This document shows positions 48,953-58,581 of a stretch of 64,000 bases of DNA, one piece after another. Source of the DNA: Bartonella rochalimae ATCC BAA-1498 (GTDB taxonomy: Bacteria; Pseudomonadota; Alphaproteobacteria; Rhizobiales; Rhizobiaceae); contig NZ_KL407337.1 in the NCBI RefSeq assembly GCF_000706645.1, positions 485,070 to 549,069 on the forward strand. The letters run 5' to 3'. The notes below the pieces were generated by a model, which was given only the letters and a program-made list of their open reading frames with translations, was not told where the DNA came from and made no database searches. How positions within the stretch are numbered: position 1 is the stretch's first letter; each line of letters starts with the position of its first letter. A program made the position numbers and the translations under genes.

Positions 48953-49828
48953 TTATGCAGCGATAATTTTCCATTCTTCATTTAATTGGTTACGAAACCA
49001 AGTCATTTGCCTTTTTGCATATCTCCTAGTTTTTGTCTTTGCTGTCTCAATAGCATTCTCAAAACTTAAATGTCCATCTAAATAAGCTATAAATTCAGGT
49101 AAACCAATCGCTTTCATCACTGGTAATAAAGGAGAAAGCATAAGTTGCTTTATAATAAGAACCTCTTCTAAAACTCCTTGTTCAACCATACGATCCAATC
49201 TCTTATTGATGTTTTCATAGAGCTGTTGACGCGGTGGAATAAGAAGAATCTTTTCTGAACAATCCTTTGCAATCAAAGATGTTGTTTCTTGTTTTTGCCA
49301 CCAACTAAGTGCTTTACCTGTCACATCATAAACTTCCAAAGCGCGTATAATGCGTTGACCATCTTGCGCACAAATACGCTTAGAGAGCTCAGCATCAACT
49401 TGTAATAACTGACGATATAGATTCTCAACCCCCTCTTCTTGAAGTCGACGACGCCACTTTTGTTGACAGACATCTGGAATATCCGGAATTTCTGAAATTC
49501 CTTCCAAAAGAGCACGAAAATAAAGACCTGTTCCACCAACAAAAATAAGTGACTTCGATGTCATTACATTTAAAAGCTTTTCTACATCACGCAACCATTG
49601 TCCTACAGAATAACTAACAGAAGGACTTACATAACCATAAAGGTAATGAGGAGAAATTATAATATCATCTTCTGTTGGTCGTGCTGTCAAAATATTCAAA
49701 GTGTTATAAATTTGCATTGAATCAGCGTTAATAATGACAGCATTTTTTTCTTGAGCTATTTTTAACGCAAGTTTTGACTTACCGCTTGCAGTTGGACCCG
49801 CTATCAATGTGATTGTCCTTTGTGTCAT
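48953..49828 (-). CDS. miaA: tRNA dimethylallyltransferase
   Basis: Adds a dimethylallyl group to A37 of tRNAs reading UNN codons. From the ATG at 49828: MTQRTITLIAGPTASGKSKL (P loop), then IINADSMQIYNTLNILTARP, ISPHYLYGYVSPSVSYSVGQ, FVGGTGLYFRALLEG and TRRYAKRQMTWFRNQL (the zinc-finger-like ARKQ/TWFR segment). 291 residues. Longer starts exist in frame but homologues begin here. Downstream of degP. Confidence 0.95.
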   Translation of the reverse strand: MTQRTITLIAGPTASGKSKLALKIAQEKNAVIINADSMQIYNTLNILTARPTEDDIIISPHYLYGYVSPSVSYSVGQWLRDVEKLLNVMTSKSLIFVGGTGLYFRALLEGISEIPDIPDVCQQKWRRRLQEEGVENLYRQLLQVDAELSKRICAQDGQRIIRALEVYDVTGKALSWWQKQETTSLIAKDCSEKILLIPPRQQLYENINKRLDRMVEQGVLEEVLIIKQLMLSPLLPVMKAIGLPEFIAYLDGHLSFENAIETAKTKTRRYAKRQMTWFRNQLNEEWKIIAA

Positions 49829-49901
49829 GAAAAGCAATGCCTTCATCTTTTTCTGCAAATGTTTCTGTTAATGAGCAATAACAGACAAAAATACTACAGC
49901 A

Positions 49902-51386
49902 TTAATCCATTTGGATTAATACAACCCGCAATTCTCCATCTGGACGAGCAACAACAAATAAAGCATTTTTACGCCCAGTTTCACGTAATTTACGAAGACG
50001 TTTTTTGGCATCTTCAATTGTTGTGATCGTGCTTTGATTAATATCAACAACTACCTCACCAACACGAAGACGTTTTTTATCAGCTACACTATTTTGTGCA
50101 ACGGATGTTATAATTAATCCATTAAGCTTATCTGAAATTGAGTAACGTTGCCGCAAATCAGCTGTCAATTCTGATAACGTCATTCCCATATGTTGCATTA
50201 TCATCTTTTTGGGTACATTATCATTTTCTTTATCATCAAACTTTTCTATTATATTTTCATCCAAATCTGTTTCAACCAAACGACCAAGTTTAACTTTTAC
50301 TGTTTTCTCTTGTCCATTACGCAAAACTGTAACGTTGACTACTTGCCCTTCTGAGCCTTCTGCTATTAAACGCGGTAAATCATGCATATTTTTAATTTTT
50401 GTCTTTCCAAAGCAAAGAATAATATCACCAATATGCAGCTGACTATTATCAACTTCCGCATTTTCTATTTTGCCTACAACTAATGCTCCAATAGCCTTAT
50501 CGAGTTTTAAATTTTTTGCAATATCATCTGTAATCGGTTGAATTCGGATAGCTAACCAGCCACGTTTTACTTCTCCAAAATTACGTAACTGATTTATAAC
50601 AGAAAGAGCCATATCAGAAGGTATGGCAAAACCAATACCTATCGATCCAGAAGCAATTGCTGTATTAATGCCAATCACCTGACCACTTCTATCAAATAAT
50701 GGGCCTCCAGAATTACCTCGATTAATCGCTGCATCTGTTTGAATAAAATTATCATAAGGACCAGCATTAAGATCACGATTACGTGCAGAAATAATTCCAA
50801 CCGTCACACTACTACCAAAACCAAGAGGATTGCCTATAGCCATAACCCAATCACCAATACGTGCGTTTTCTGATCTACCAAAACGTACAGCTGTTAATTT
50901 TTTTCCTTTTGGATCGACCTGAAGCAAAGCCAAATCTGTTTTGCTATCTTTCCCAAGCAATTTTGCCTTTAACTTTGTACCATCAACAAAATTAACCTCA
51001 ATATAATCAGCATCAGCGATAACATGATAATTTGTAACAATGAGCCCTTTTTGTGCATCAATTACAAAACCTGACCCTAGAGAACGCACTTTTTGAAATT
51101 GGCTATCTTTCTTATCATCTCCAGGTGTAAAAAAATCATCAAAATATTCTTGTAATAATGAATCTTTTGGAACGATTGGCAAAGAAGTATCTTCATCCTG
51201 CTCAGTTCCATCAACTGTTTGCACTGTAGAAATATTCACTACAGTATCTAAAAGCGTTGTAACTAAATCAGGCACTGATAATGGTGCATCTTGTTGCAAA
51301 ACAACATTAGACCAACTTATTGATCCCGATAAACACAAAACTACAGAAATAGTAGTAGCTACCGTAGAAAAACACTTAAGAAACAT
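49902..51386 (-). CDS. degP: DegP/HtrA-type periplasmic serine protease
   Basis: Heat-shock protease and chaperone of the periplasm. From the ATG at 51386 the protein has a signal sequence (MFLKCFSTVATTISVVLCLS), a trypsin-like domain with triad His121 (IVTNYHVIADADYIEV), Asp151 (SKTDLALLQV) and Ser226 (RGNSGGPLFD), and two PDZ domains (about 255-350 and 400-490). 494 residues. It follows hflC, so the run hflK-hflC-degP links membrane and envelope quality control. Confidence 0.94.
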   Translation of the reverse strand: MFLKCFSTVATTISVVLCLSGSISWSNVVLQQDAPLSVPDLVTTLLDTVVNISTVQTVDGTEQDEDTSLPIVPKDSLLQEYFDDFFTPGDDKKDSQFQKVRSLGSGFVIDAQKGLIVTNYHVIADADYIEVNFVDGTKLKAKLLGKDSKTDLALLQVDPKGKKLTAVRFGRSENARIGDWVMAIGNPLGFGSSVTVGIISARNRDLNAGPYDNFIQTDAAINRGNSGGPLFDRSGQVIGINTAIASGSIGIGFAIPSDMALSVINQLRNFGEVKRGWLAIRIQPITDDIAKNLKLDKAIGALVVGKIENAEVDNSQLHIGDIILCFGKTKIKNMHDLPRLIAEGSEGQVVNVTVLRNGQEKTVKVKLGRLVETDLDENIIEKFDDKENDNVPKKMIMQHMGMTLSELTADLRQRYSISDKLNGLIITSVAQNSVADKKRLRVGEVVVDINQSTITTIEDAKKRLRKLRETGRKNALFVVARPDGELRVVLIQMD

Positions 51387-51514
51387 ATTTTTACCTATAA
51401 TACACATTTATATGAAATTAACATGCATTCTACAATATCATACCACTTTCATCATCAAAGAAAGAATCCACGGATCAAGTTTTTCATAAAATGATAAATC
51501 TTATGATAACGTTA

Positions 51515-52438
51515 CTATTTATCAATCACCATCTTATTATCCAAGACCTCTACAGGTGCAAATATTTTATTTGCTTGTGGTGGATTACGGAAATAAAAAA
51601 AGAAGTCCTCTTGTGGCGAAATTACCATCGAAGTGTTCTCTAAATTCCTGTACTGTTCCATTGCTAACCAAAAATCGTAAAATGATGGATTAACTCTTCG
51701 TGCATTCAATAAAAGACGAATACTCTCAGCCTGCCCTTCACCACGGGTAATTTCAGCATCACGTTTCGCTGCTGCTACGATTTCTTCATATTTACGATTA
51801 GCTTCTGCAATAATTCGATCCCGTTCTTGCTGACCACGAGCACGAATATCTTCTGCCGCAGCTTCACGTTCAGCTGCCATTTGTCGATACACATCCTCTG
51901 AAACAGCATCAGTTAAATCAGTTTTACGAATCCGCACATCAACAATAGTAATCCCTAAAGATCCTGCATCTACAGAAAATTGGCGCTGTACTTCAGCCAT
52001 CATCGCTCCACGTTCATCCGATAAAGCCGCTTTAAATTCTCGCTTACCATAAACAGCACGCAAAGCATCAATAAAACGCGGTGCAAGATTTTCACGCGCA
52101 GCAATCTGTGGACGACCAGATGCAATACGTTGTAAAAATAGTTTCGGATTCGTAATCCGGTAAATAAAAAACGCATCCACTTCATAATATGCACCACCAC
52201 GAACCTGAACAGATTGTGTAGGTAAATCATAACGCAACAATCGATTATCAATAATAACAGTATGATCAAAAAAAGGAACCTTAAAATAAATACCAGGTTT
52301 AGGTTCTACATTAACAATTTGTCCAAAGCGCTTAATAGCTATCTGTTGACGAGGATAAACAATAAAAACAGACATCCATAAGGCTATAAAAACAAATATG
52401 ACAGTTCCTAAAATAAAAAAGAAACGAGATTGCTGCAT
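51515..52438 (-). CDS. hflC: HflC, SPFH/band 7 membrane protease modulator
   Basis: Partner of HflK; the complex surrounds FtsH in the inner membrane and modulates it. 307 residues: N-terminal membrane helix (FFILGTVIFVFIALWMSVFI), then the SPFH domain with QQIAIKRFGQIVNVEPKPGI, YFKVPFFDHTVIIDNRLLRY, DVRIRKTDL and a coiled coil EAEREAAAEDIRARGQ-like run (MAAEREAAAEDIRARGQQER). It starts two bases after hflK ends. Confidence 0.95.
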   Translation of the reverse strand: MQQSRFFFILGTVIFVFIALWMSVFIVYPRQQIAIKRFGQIVNVEPKPGIYFKVPFFDHTVIIDNRLLRYDLPTQSVQVRGGAYYEVDAFFIYRITNPKLFLQRIASGRPQIAARENLAPRFIDALRAVYGKREFKAALSDERGAMMAEVQRQFSVDAGSLGITIVDVRIRKTDLTDAVSEDVYRQMAAEREAAAEDIRARGQQERDRIIAEANRKYEEIVAAAKRDAEITRGEGQAESIRLLLNARRVNPSFYDFWLAMEQYRNLENTSMVISPQEDFFFYFRNPPQANKIFAPVEVLDNKMVIDK

Positions 52439-52440
52439 AA

Positions 52441-53571
52441 TTAGTATCCCTCAGAAGCGTTAGAATCCGATAGTCTTACAGAACGCTTTGACTTTGTTAT
52501 TGTTTTATTTGATGAACTGCCGAGCAATTCGTTTAAAGGTAAATAAGATACCGTCGGAGAAGCTGTTTGATCCAAAACTATCTTTCTTGGAGAAGAAAAA
52601 ATACGTCCCATCGTCTCCATATAAAGACGATAGCGAGCAGCCTCTGGTGCAATCGCAGCTTCACGCGCTATAGCTTGAAAACGTTCAGAACGTCCTATTG
52701 CTTCTTCAATCATCTGCGCTTTTTCACCTTTTGCAACTTCCCGTGTGCGTGCAGCTTCACCATTAGCTAAACCCATCTTAGTAAAATGTACACGATTACC
52801 CTCTTCAATCATTCGTCCTCGTTCCTGCTCTGCCTGTTGAACAGAATTAAAAGCAGCAGCAACTTTAGTAGGAGGCGCAGCTTCACTAATTGACACACGA
52901 TTTATTTCAACACCAAGTTGATATTTATCTGCAGTCAATTGGATAATTTTTTTGACATCATCAGCAACTTCTTCTTTTTTATCACGCAAAACATCATCAA
53001 TTGGCCGCGAACCAATCACCTCACGCATTGCACTTTCAGCAACTTGACGAACTGTACCTTCTTGGTCATTCACATTAAACAAAAACTGACTGGGATTTGA
53101 AATGCGATAATAAACAGAAAAATTAACATTAACAATATTTTGATCACTTGAAAGCATCAAACCTTCACTTTGTTGCAATTGACCAGACTGACCACCAATA
53201 GCAATAGTTTTTTCTGTTAAAGGAACTTTCATATAAGTTTCAATTGGCCAAAAATGAAAATGTAGACCATCACTGATAATGCCTTCTTTAGGAACGCCAA
53301 AACGCAATTCCACAGCTTGTTCATTTTGTTGAACGATATACATAGATTGAAAACACCAAAAAAATAAAACAAGCAGAAATAATATAATAAAAACACCACC
53401 GCCACCAAACTGTTTGATCTGATCCTGCCCCTTACGAAAAATATCATCAATATTAGGGCCATTACTACCACCAGAACCAAAAGGTTTCTTAGGCGATAAT
53501 TTTTTATCTCCATCGGATTTATTTCTATCGCCACTCCATGGGCCACTACCATTTTGATTTGTCCAGGGCAT
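52441..53571 (-). CDS. hflK: HflK, SPFH/band 7 membrane protease modulator
   Basis: From the ATG at 53571 (ribosome site GAGGTGATA): a Gly/Pro/Asn-rich cytoplasmic head (MPWTNQNGSGPWSGDRNKSD), a membrane helix (GGGVFIILFLLVLFFWCFQS), then the SPFH domain (YIVQQNEQAVELRFGVPKEG, TDGLHFHFWPIETYMKVPL-like) and AEQERGRMIEEGNRVHF coiled coil. 376 residues. Forms the FtsH-associated complex with HflC. Confidence 0.94.
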   Translation of the reverse strand: MPWTNQNGSGPWSGDRNKSDGDKKLSPKKPFGSGGSNGPNIDDIFRKGQDQIKQFGGGGVFIILFLLVLFFWCFQSMYIVQQNEQAVELRFGVPKEGIISDGLHFHFWPIETYMKVPLTEKTIAIGGQSGQLQQSEGLMLSSDQNIVNVNFSVYYRISNPSQFLFNVNDQEGTVRQVAESAMREVIGSRPIDDVLRDKKEEVADDVKKIIQLTADKYQLGVEINRVSISEAAPPTKVAAAFNSVQQAEQERGRMIEEGNRVHFTKMGLANGEAARTREVAKGEKAQMIEEAIGRSERFQAIAREAAIAPEAARYRLYMETMGRIFSSPRKIVLDQTASPTVSYLPLNELLGSSSNKTITKSKRSVRLSDSNASEGY

Positions 53572-53702
53572 TATCACCTCATTTAGATTAATGTTATTAA
53601 TCAAATCTTAATAATTTACAAAACTTGATCTCTGATTTCAGTTTAAAGCGCTTATTATTTTCTTACAATGTAAATAATAAATGCTTTCAATATCTCAAAC
53701 GA

Positions 53703-54212
53703 TCATTTCCGTTCATAAATCACAAAACGTGTTGGATAATCATCTTTCTCACCTTCTGGAATATATTGTGTTTTAATCATAGTCCACTTCTCTTTATCAA
53801 AAACAGGAAAAAAACTATCGCCCTCAATAAAAGCTAGGATCTCAGTAAGAAATATTTTATCAGCTATTTGTAATCCTTGTTGAAAAATTTCACCACCCCC
53901 AATAATAAAAAATGCATCTGCACCACTTTGAAAAGCAACCTGTTCTGCAATATGACAAGCCTGAGATAAAGAATGAGCAATAACAGCACCTTTAGGCATT
54001 AACATACGATTGCGAGTAATAACAATATTCGTACGACCCGGTAAAGGGCGTCCAAGAGAATCCCAAGTTTTTCTTCCCATAACAATAGGCTTATTTAAAG
54101 TTAAAGTTTTAAAACGTTGCAAATCTGTTGATAAATGCCAAGGCATCGCACCCGCACAACCTATAACATTATTTTGTGAAACAGCTGCAATCAAACAAAT
54201 TGAAAGAGTCAT
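53703..54212 (-). CDS. folA: Dihydrofolate reductase
   Basis: Reduces dihydrofolate to tetrahydrofolate with NADPH. 169 residues: [40 protein letters not shown] (substrate-site Asp in [10 protein letters not shown]), [20 protein letters not shown] and [14 protein letters not shown]. The start overlaps the thyA stop by 4 bases, so both steps of thymidylate/folate cycling are co-translated. Confidence 0.96.
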   Translation of the reverse strand: MTLSICLIAAVSQNNVIGCAGAMPWHLSTDLQRFKTLTLNKPIVMGRKTWDSLGRPLPGRTNIVITRNRMLMPKGAVIAHSLSQACHIAEQVAFQSGADAFFIIGGGEIFQQGLQIADKIFLTEILAFIEGDSFFPVFDKEKWTMIKTQYIPEGEKDDYPTRFVIYERK

Positions 54213-55003
54213 ACTGCCACCGGTGCTTTGATATGTGGAAAAGCTTCATAATTAAGCAACTCAAAGTCCTTAAACTTAAAAGAGAAAAGATTTTTTACTT
54301 CTGGATTAATAAGCATCGTTGGTAACGCTTTCGGTGTACGAGATAATTGCTGTTTTGCCTGTTCAAAATGATTTAAATAAAGATGAGCATCACCAATAGT
54401 ATGAATGAAATCTCCTACTTGTAAATGGTTTATTTGAGCAATCATCATTGTCAACAATGCATAAGAGGCAATATTAAATGGAACACCCAAAAAAATATCT
54501 GCTGAACGCTGATACAGTTGACAAGATAATCTACCAGCAGCAACATAAAATTGAAACAAACAATGACAGGGAGGTAAAGCCATTTCCTCTATCGCTGCAG
54601 GATTCCATGCAGATACAACTAAACGACGTGAATAAGGATCCTTTTTAATCATAGCTAAAAGATTTTTTATTTGATCAATATGACGCCCATCCGATGTAGG
54701 CCAAGAGCGCCACTGATAACCGTAAATAGGACCAAGATCCCCCTTTTTGTCAGCCCATTCATCCCAAATAGATACGCCGTGCTCTTTTAACCATGTAATA
54801 TTTGTATCACCTTTAAGAAACCATAAAAGCTCGTAGATAATTGAACGCAAATGCAGTTTTTTTGTTGTCAACAGTGGAAACCCATCCTGTAAATTAAATC
54901 GCATTTGATATCCAAAAACCGACCTTGTCCCAACACCAGTTCGATCGAAACGATCAATACCATTGTTTAAAACATGAAATAAGAGATCAAGATATGCTTT
55001 CAT
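54209..55003 (-). CDS. thyA: Thymidylate synthase
   Basis: Makes dTMP from dUMP with methylenetetrahydrofolate. 264 residues: [40 protein letters not shown], the active-site loop [20 protein letters not shown] (catalytic Cys in PPCHCLFQF), [20 protein letters not shown] and [12 protein letters not shown]. Matches E. coli ThyA in length. First gene of the run leading to folA, hflK and hflC. Confidence 0.97.
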   Translation of the reverse strand: MKAYLDLLFHVLNNGIDRFDRTGVGTRSVFGYQMRFNLQDGFPLLTTKKLHLRSIIYELLWFLKGDTNITWLKEHGVSIWDEWADKKGDLGPIYGYQWRSWPTSDGRHIDQIKNLLAMIKKDPYSRRLVVSAWNPAAIEEMALPPCHCLFQFYVAAGRLSCQLYQRSADIFLGVPFNIASYALLTMMIAQINHLQVGDFIHTIGDAHLYLNHFEQAKQQLSRTPKALPTMLINPEVKNLFSFKFKDFELLNYEAFPHIKAPVAV

Positions 55004-55185
55004 ATTAATGTTTATGCCCGATTCTGCATACTGTTAAAACAGAAACTTTAAAACTCACAAAAATACAATGTAATGCGCCTTAAAATGATCTGTTTACAAG
55101 AAATTACCATTATACGATTGAATTTTAATGATTCAAATTGTAAAAAGCAAATTGTAAGTAACTTAATTAAAGAGGGACGGTCTCC

Positions 55186-56493
55186 ATGGAGAATGAAGAA
55201 ACTTTAGCACTATATGATGCGAAAAAACGTATTCGGTCTATCATATCTAGTGCCTCAGGTAATTTAGTAGAGTGGTATGACTTTTATGTTTATTCATTTA
55301 CTTCAATTTATTTTGCATCGCAATTTTTCCCTTCAGACGGCAACGTTATACTCCAGCTTTTTAAAGCTGCTATAGTTTTTTCTATTGGTTTTCTTATGCG
55401 CCCAATCGGTGGATGGCTCTTTGGATTCATTGCTGATCGTTATGGACGTAAACGATCAATGCTTATTTCTGTTTTTATGATGTGTAGCGGTTCATTCCTA
55501 ATTGCCATACTTCCTACCTATGAAACTATTGGAGCCTCAGCAGCAGTTCTTTTACTTTTACTCCGAATGCTTCAAGGACTTTCTGTTGGCGGTGAGTACG
55601 GAACAACAGCAACTTATATGAGCGAAATTGCTCTTAAAAACCGACGAGGATTTTTTAGCTCTTTTCAGTATACTACACTGATTGGTGGTCAACTTCTTGC
55701 CAGCCTTGTTATATTTATTTTAGCCCTTTATCTTACAGAGGAACAACTAAAAGCATGGGGTTGGCGTATTCCTTTTGCTATTGGTGGATTAGGAGCCATT
55801 GTTGCAATCTATCTCCGTCGTTCACTTCATGAAACAACAACTAAAGAGAATCGTTCTAAAGAAAAAGCTGGTAGTATTAGAGAACTTTGGCGTAACCATC
55901 GGAAAGCCTTTTTTCTAGTGATTGGTTTCACAGCAGGAGGATCACTAACATTTTATACCTATACAACTTATATGCAAAAATATCTCATTACAACTACTGG
56001 CTTTGATAAGCATACAGCTACAACTATAATGACTATTGCACTTTTTGTTTTTATGTTACTTCAACCAGCATTTGGTGCTTTAGCTGATAAAATTGGAACA
56101 AAAACTTCACTTATTATTTGGAGTGTCTTATCTGTCATCTTCACAATTCCTGGACTTTATATGATTGGCAATACTAACAATTCATGGGTTGCATTATCAA
56201 TCCTTATTGGAATGTTATGCATTATCAGTTTTTATACATCCATTTCTGGTATCGTTAAAGCAGAAATGTTCCCATCTTCAATACGAGCAATGGGTGTTGG
56301 TTTATCTTATGCTATTGCCAATGCCTTATTTGGTGGATCAGCCGAATCTGTAGCGCTTTTATTAAAAGATATTGGATATGAATTTATCTTTTATCTTTAT
56401 GTAACTGGCATGATGACTGTTGCATTCATAGCAGTTCTTTTAATGCCTGACGCTCGAAAAAGTGGATATCTCCAAGGTGATGATATTCACTAA
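55186..56493 (+). CDS. kgtP: Alpha-ketoglutarate permease-like MFS transporter (MHS family)
   Basis: 12-helix proton symporter of the metabolite:H+ symporter group. 435 residues and very like KgtP: SGNLVEWYDFYVYSFTSIYF, FSIGFLMRPIGGWLFGFIAD, RYGRKRSMLISV (MFS motif A), LLRMLQGLSVGGEYGTTATY, GFTAGGSLTFYTYTTYMQKY and SSIRAMGVGLSYAIANALFG. The substrate is inferred. Single gene with a clear terminator downstream. Confidence 0.9.
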   Translation: MENEETLALYDAKKRIRSIISSASGNLVEWYDFYVYSFTSIYFASQFFPSDGNVILQLFKAAIVFSIGFLMRPIGGWLFGFIADRYGRKRSMLISVFMMCSGSFLIAILPTYETIGASAAVLLLLLRMLQGLSVGGEYGTTATYMSEIALKNRRGFFSSFQYTTLIGGQLLASLVIFILALYLTEEQLKAWGWRIPFAIGGLGAIVAIYLRRSLHETTTKENRSKEKAGSIRELWRNHRKAFFLVIGFTAGGSLTFYTYTTYMQKYLITTTGFDKHTATTIMTIALFVFMLLQPAFGALADKIGTKTSLIIWSVLSVIFTIPGLYMIGNTNNSWVALSILIGMLCIISFYTSISGIVKAEMFPSSIRAMGVGLSYAIANALFGGSAESVALLLKDIGYEFIFYLYVTGMMTVAFIAVLLMPDARKSGYLQGDDIH

Positions 56494-56510
56494 ATATTCT
56501 TATAGTAAAT

Positions 56511-56540
56511 AAAAAAGTCTAAAGAAATTTAGACTTTTTT
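56511..56540. terminator. Bidirectional Rho-independent terminator
   Basis: AAAAAAGTCTAAA (56511-56523) pairs perfectly with TTTAGACTTTTTT (56528-56540) around the tetraloop GAAA. It has T runs on both strands and lies between the convergent kgtP and DUF2853 genes. Confidence 0.9.
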
Positions 56541-56573
56541 GAAAATTATGATACAAAATTTAGTTTCAAATAT

Positions 56574-56879
56574 TTAAATTTTATCAAGCGCATTAACTTG
56601 CTTGGCAAGCAAATAATAAAAAGTAACACGATTTTTTTTGCGGTTTCCTGACATCATTTCAGCAACTTTTGCGACAGCTTTTTGTGCATTTTCCTTATCA
56701 ACATCCAATACATCTTGCGCCCATTTTACAACACGCTCTAACTCTTTTTGATCTGATGTAGAAACTAACGATGCATCTTGATGTCTCATTACCAAAGTTA
56801 AACGACGTCTAAGTCGTTCTATTACAGCTTCATCAGGATTTACATCATATAATTTAATATTTTCTAGATCATTCACCAT
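56574..56879 (-). CDS. DUF2853 family protein
   Basis: 101 residues from the ATG at 56879 (MVNDLENIKLYDVNPDEAVI). All-helical, with RHQDASLVSTSDQKELERVV, KWAQDVLDVDKENAQKAVAK and RKKNRVTFYYLLAKQ, the pattern of the DUF2853 family found widely in Alphaproteobacteria. Function unknown; small and cytoplasmic. A longer in-frame start at 56921 is unlikely. Confidence 0.82.
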   Translation of the reverse strand: MVNDLENIKLYDVNPDEAVIERLRRRLTLVMRHQDASLVSTSDQKELERVVKWAQDVLDVDKENAQKAVAKVAEMMSGNRKKNRVTFYYLLAKQVNALDKI

Positions 56880-57009
56880 TTTGCAGTCCCTCTCATAATC
56901 AGTAACTATACACAACCACATTATATTTTTATCTCAATAATTAGAGGATTTAAAATATTAACAATCCCCCTTTTCTAAAAACTGTTATTCGTTTATATTT
57001 AAAAAGCTG

Positions 57010-57345
57010 TCTTTTCAGCTATGGTAATAAATGGACAATGAAATAAACCAATTGGACCCGGGGGCGGTACCCGGCGCCTCCACCAAAATATAATAAAATA
57101 AAGATTATATTTTTATGGGGGCGAAACAGGATCGACAAGGGTGTAAAGATTGCTCTTTTACTCGGCATTGTACCACCGTTATCGGACTAAATGAGTAGTT
57201 GCAAATGACAACTATGCGGAAGCACGTCTCATCGCTGCTTAAGCGATGCGAAAGCTTCAAACTAAGTCTTAAACCGTCGCAGGTCTAAGCGGGGTTCGAA
57301 GGCACCTGGCAACAGAAGCCTTCACTTTTAGACCTATTTATTTTT
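57010..57345 (+). ncRNA. ssrA: Two-piece (circularly permuted) tmRNA
   Basis: Acceptor part first: GGACCCGGGGGCGGTACCCG then CGCCTCCACCA ending at 57085. A 31-nt AT-rich spacer follows, then the coding part starting GGGGGCGAAACAGGATCGAC at 57117. The acceptor pairing GGGGGCG with CGCCTCC leaves a G3-U70 pair, the alanine identity element. The tag frame at 57201-57242 reads ANDNYAEARLIAA and stops. The 3' region pairs AGGTCTAA with TTTAGACCT near 57335. Outer ends are approximate. It rescues stalled ribosomes and tags the product for ClpXP, helped by the SspB encoded next door. Confidence 0.93.
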
Positions 57346-57495
57346 GAGCTGTCAGAAAGTATTTAAAATAAATTCGTGTTTTTCTTGATTAATTAGGTGC
57401 ATAGTAAGTAAAATGTTGCTAGCTTAAAAAAACATGTTATTGCACTGTATTATTCATATTTAATCACTGCATAAATTTAGGAGGAATAAACTTCG

Positions 57496-58041
57496 ATGGT
57501 TCAAGATCAGATCCGTTACGACATTCTCGTTCAGGATGCACTTCGCGGAGTCATCCGAAAAGTTTTATTGGAAGTAGCCAAAGCAGGACTTCCAGGTAAT
57601 CATCATTTTTTTATCACTTTCTTAACAAACGCACCAGGAATCAAAATTTCTCCTAGACTTCAAAAACGCTATCCTGATCAAATGACCATCGTACTGCAGC
57701 ACCAATTTAGAGATCTCAGTGTATCAGAAACTGCTTTTGAAGTAACACTTTCCTTTGGAGAAATTACTGAAAAACTGGTCATTCCTTTTAATTCTATCCA
57801 AGTCTTCTATGATCCTATAGCAGCTTTTGAAACAGCATTTGATCTTCCCCCTAGCCTTATTTCAGGAGAGAACCAAAATCCAGAAACTGCTTCGTGTTCT
57901 CCTTTTACTCCTTCAGATAAACAAAAAAAGGAAAATATATCTACAAAAATATCAAATCTTAAAACGGAAAAAGAGCCATCAAATAATGATTCTAAGCAAA
58001 GTGCTGATATTGTTTCTTTGGACTCCTTCCGAAAAAAATAA
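57496..58041 (+). CDS. sspB: SspB, ClpXP adaptor for ssrA-tagged proteins
   Basis: 181 residues, alphaproteobacterial SspB: MVQDQIRYDILVQDALRGVI, HHFFITFLTNAPGIKISPRL, YPDQMTIVLQHQFRDLSVSE, FEVTLSFGEITEKLVIPFNS. A Ser/Lys-rich linker and a C-terminal ClpX-binding tail (IVSLDSFRKK) follow. It lies directly downstream of ssrA, so tagging RNA and adaptor are adjacent. A good ribosome site (TAGGAGG) precedes the ATG. Confidence 0.94.
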   Translation: MVQDQIRYDILVQDALRGVIRKVLLEVAKAGLPGNHHFFITFLTNAPGIKISPRLQKRYPDQMTIVLQHQFRDLSVSETAFEVTLSFGEITEKLVIPFNSIQVFYDPIAAFETAFDLPPSLISGENQNPETASCSPFTPSDKQKKENISTKISNLKTEKEPSNNDSKQSADIVSLDSFRKK

Positions 58042-58053
58042 ATGAATGACTCT

Positions 58054-58233
58054 ATGGCTACAATAATTAATCTTCGTCAATTTCGAAAACAGAAAAAACG
58101 TACAAAACTAGCTATTCATGCAGAAGAAAATCGCTACCGTTTTGGACGAACAAAGCTTGAAAAACTTTTTGATAAAAAAGAAAGGCTAAAAGCCCAAAAA
58201 TTTCTTGATCAAAATCATCTCTCTAGCGATTAA
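58054..58233 (+). CDS. DUF4169 family small basic protein
   Basis: 59 residues, MATIINLRQFRKQKKRTKLA, then ENRYRFGRTKLEKLFDKKER, the DUF4169 pattern that often follows sspB in Alphaproteobacteria. Very basic and helical; function unknown. An in-frame ATG at 58042 directly after the sspB stop would add four residues. Confidence 0.82.
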   Translation: MATIINLRQFRKQKKRTKLAIHAEENRYRFGRTKLEKLFDKKERLKAQKFLDQNHLSSD

Positions 58234-58581
58234 TGAAAACAGAGAAGAATGATACTATTCATTAATCAAAAGCTTTTTTCTCCAAGAAATCTTTTTTGAT
58301 TTCCTCGCAAAATATGATTTTTCTATAATTTCAATGTAAACTTATACTAAGATAAAGCCTTATTTTTCTTTATGTTGTGACTTTTTATGTATCCATTATA
58401 ATTGAAAATAAGCTTGTAACTTCATTTCGTATATATATCTTTGGTAGCTTCTTATCATAGCACTATGTCTTTATCTCCTCCTGTGATCTCTATATTTTTA
58501 TTTAAATAAATGTGTCGTGTTTTTTTAAGAAAATAATTTTTATCTGGCGTTCAAATCAAAAAAATACTAGATAAAGTTATA
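58234..58581. other. AT-rich gap upstream of uvrD
   Basis: About 350 bases with no gene visible. It should contain the uvrD promoter; no clear -35/-10 pair stands out. Confidence 0.4.
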
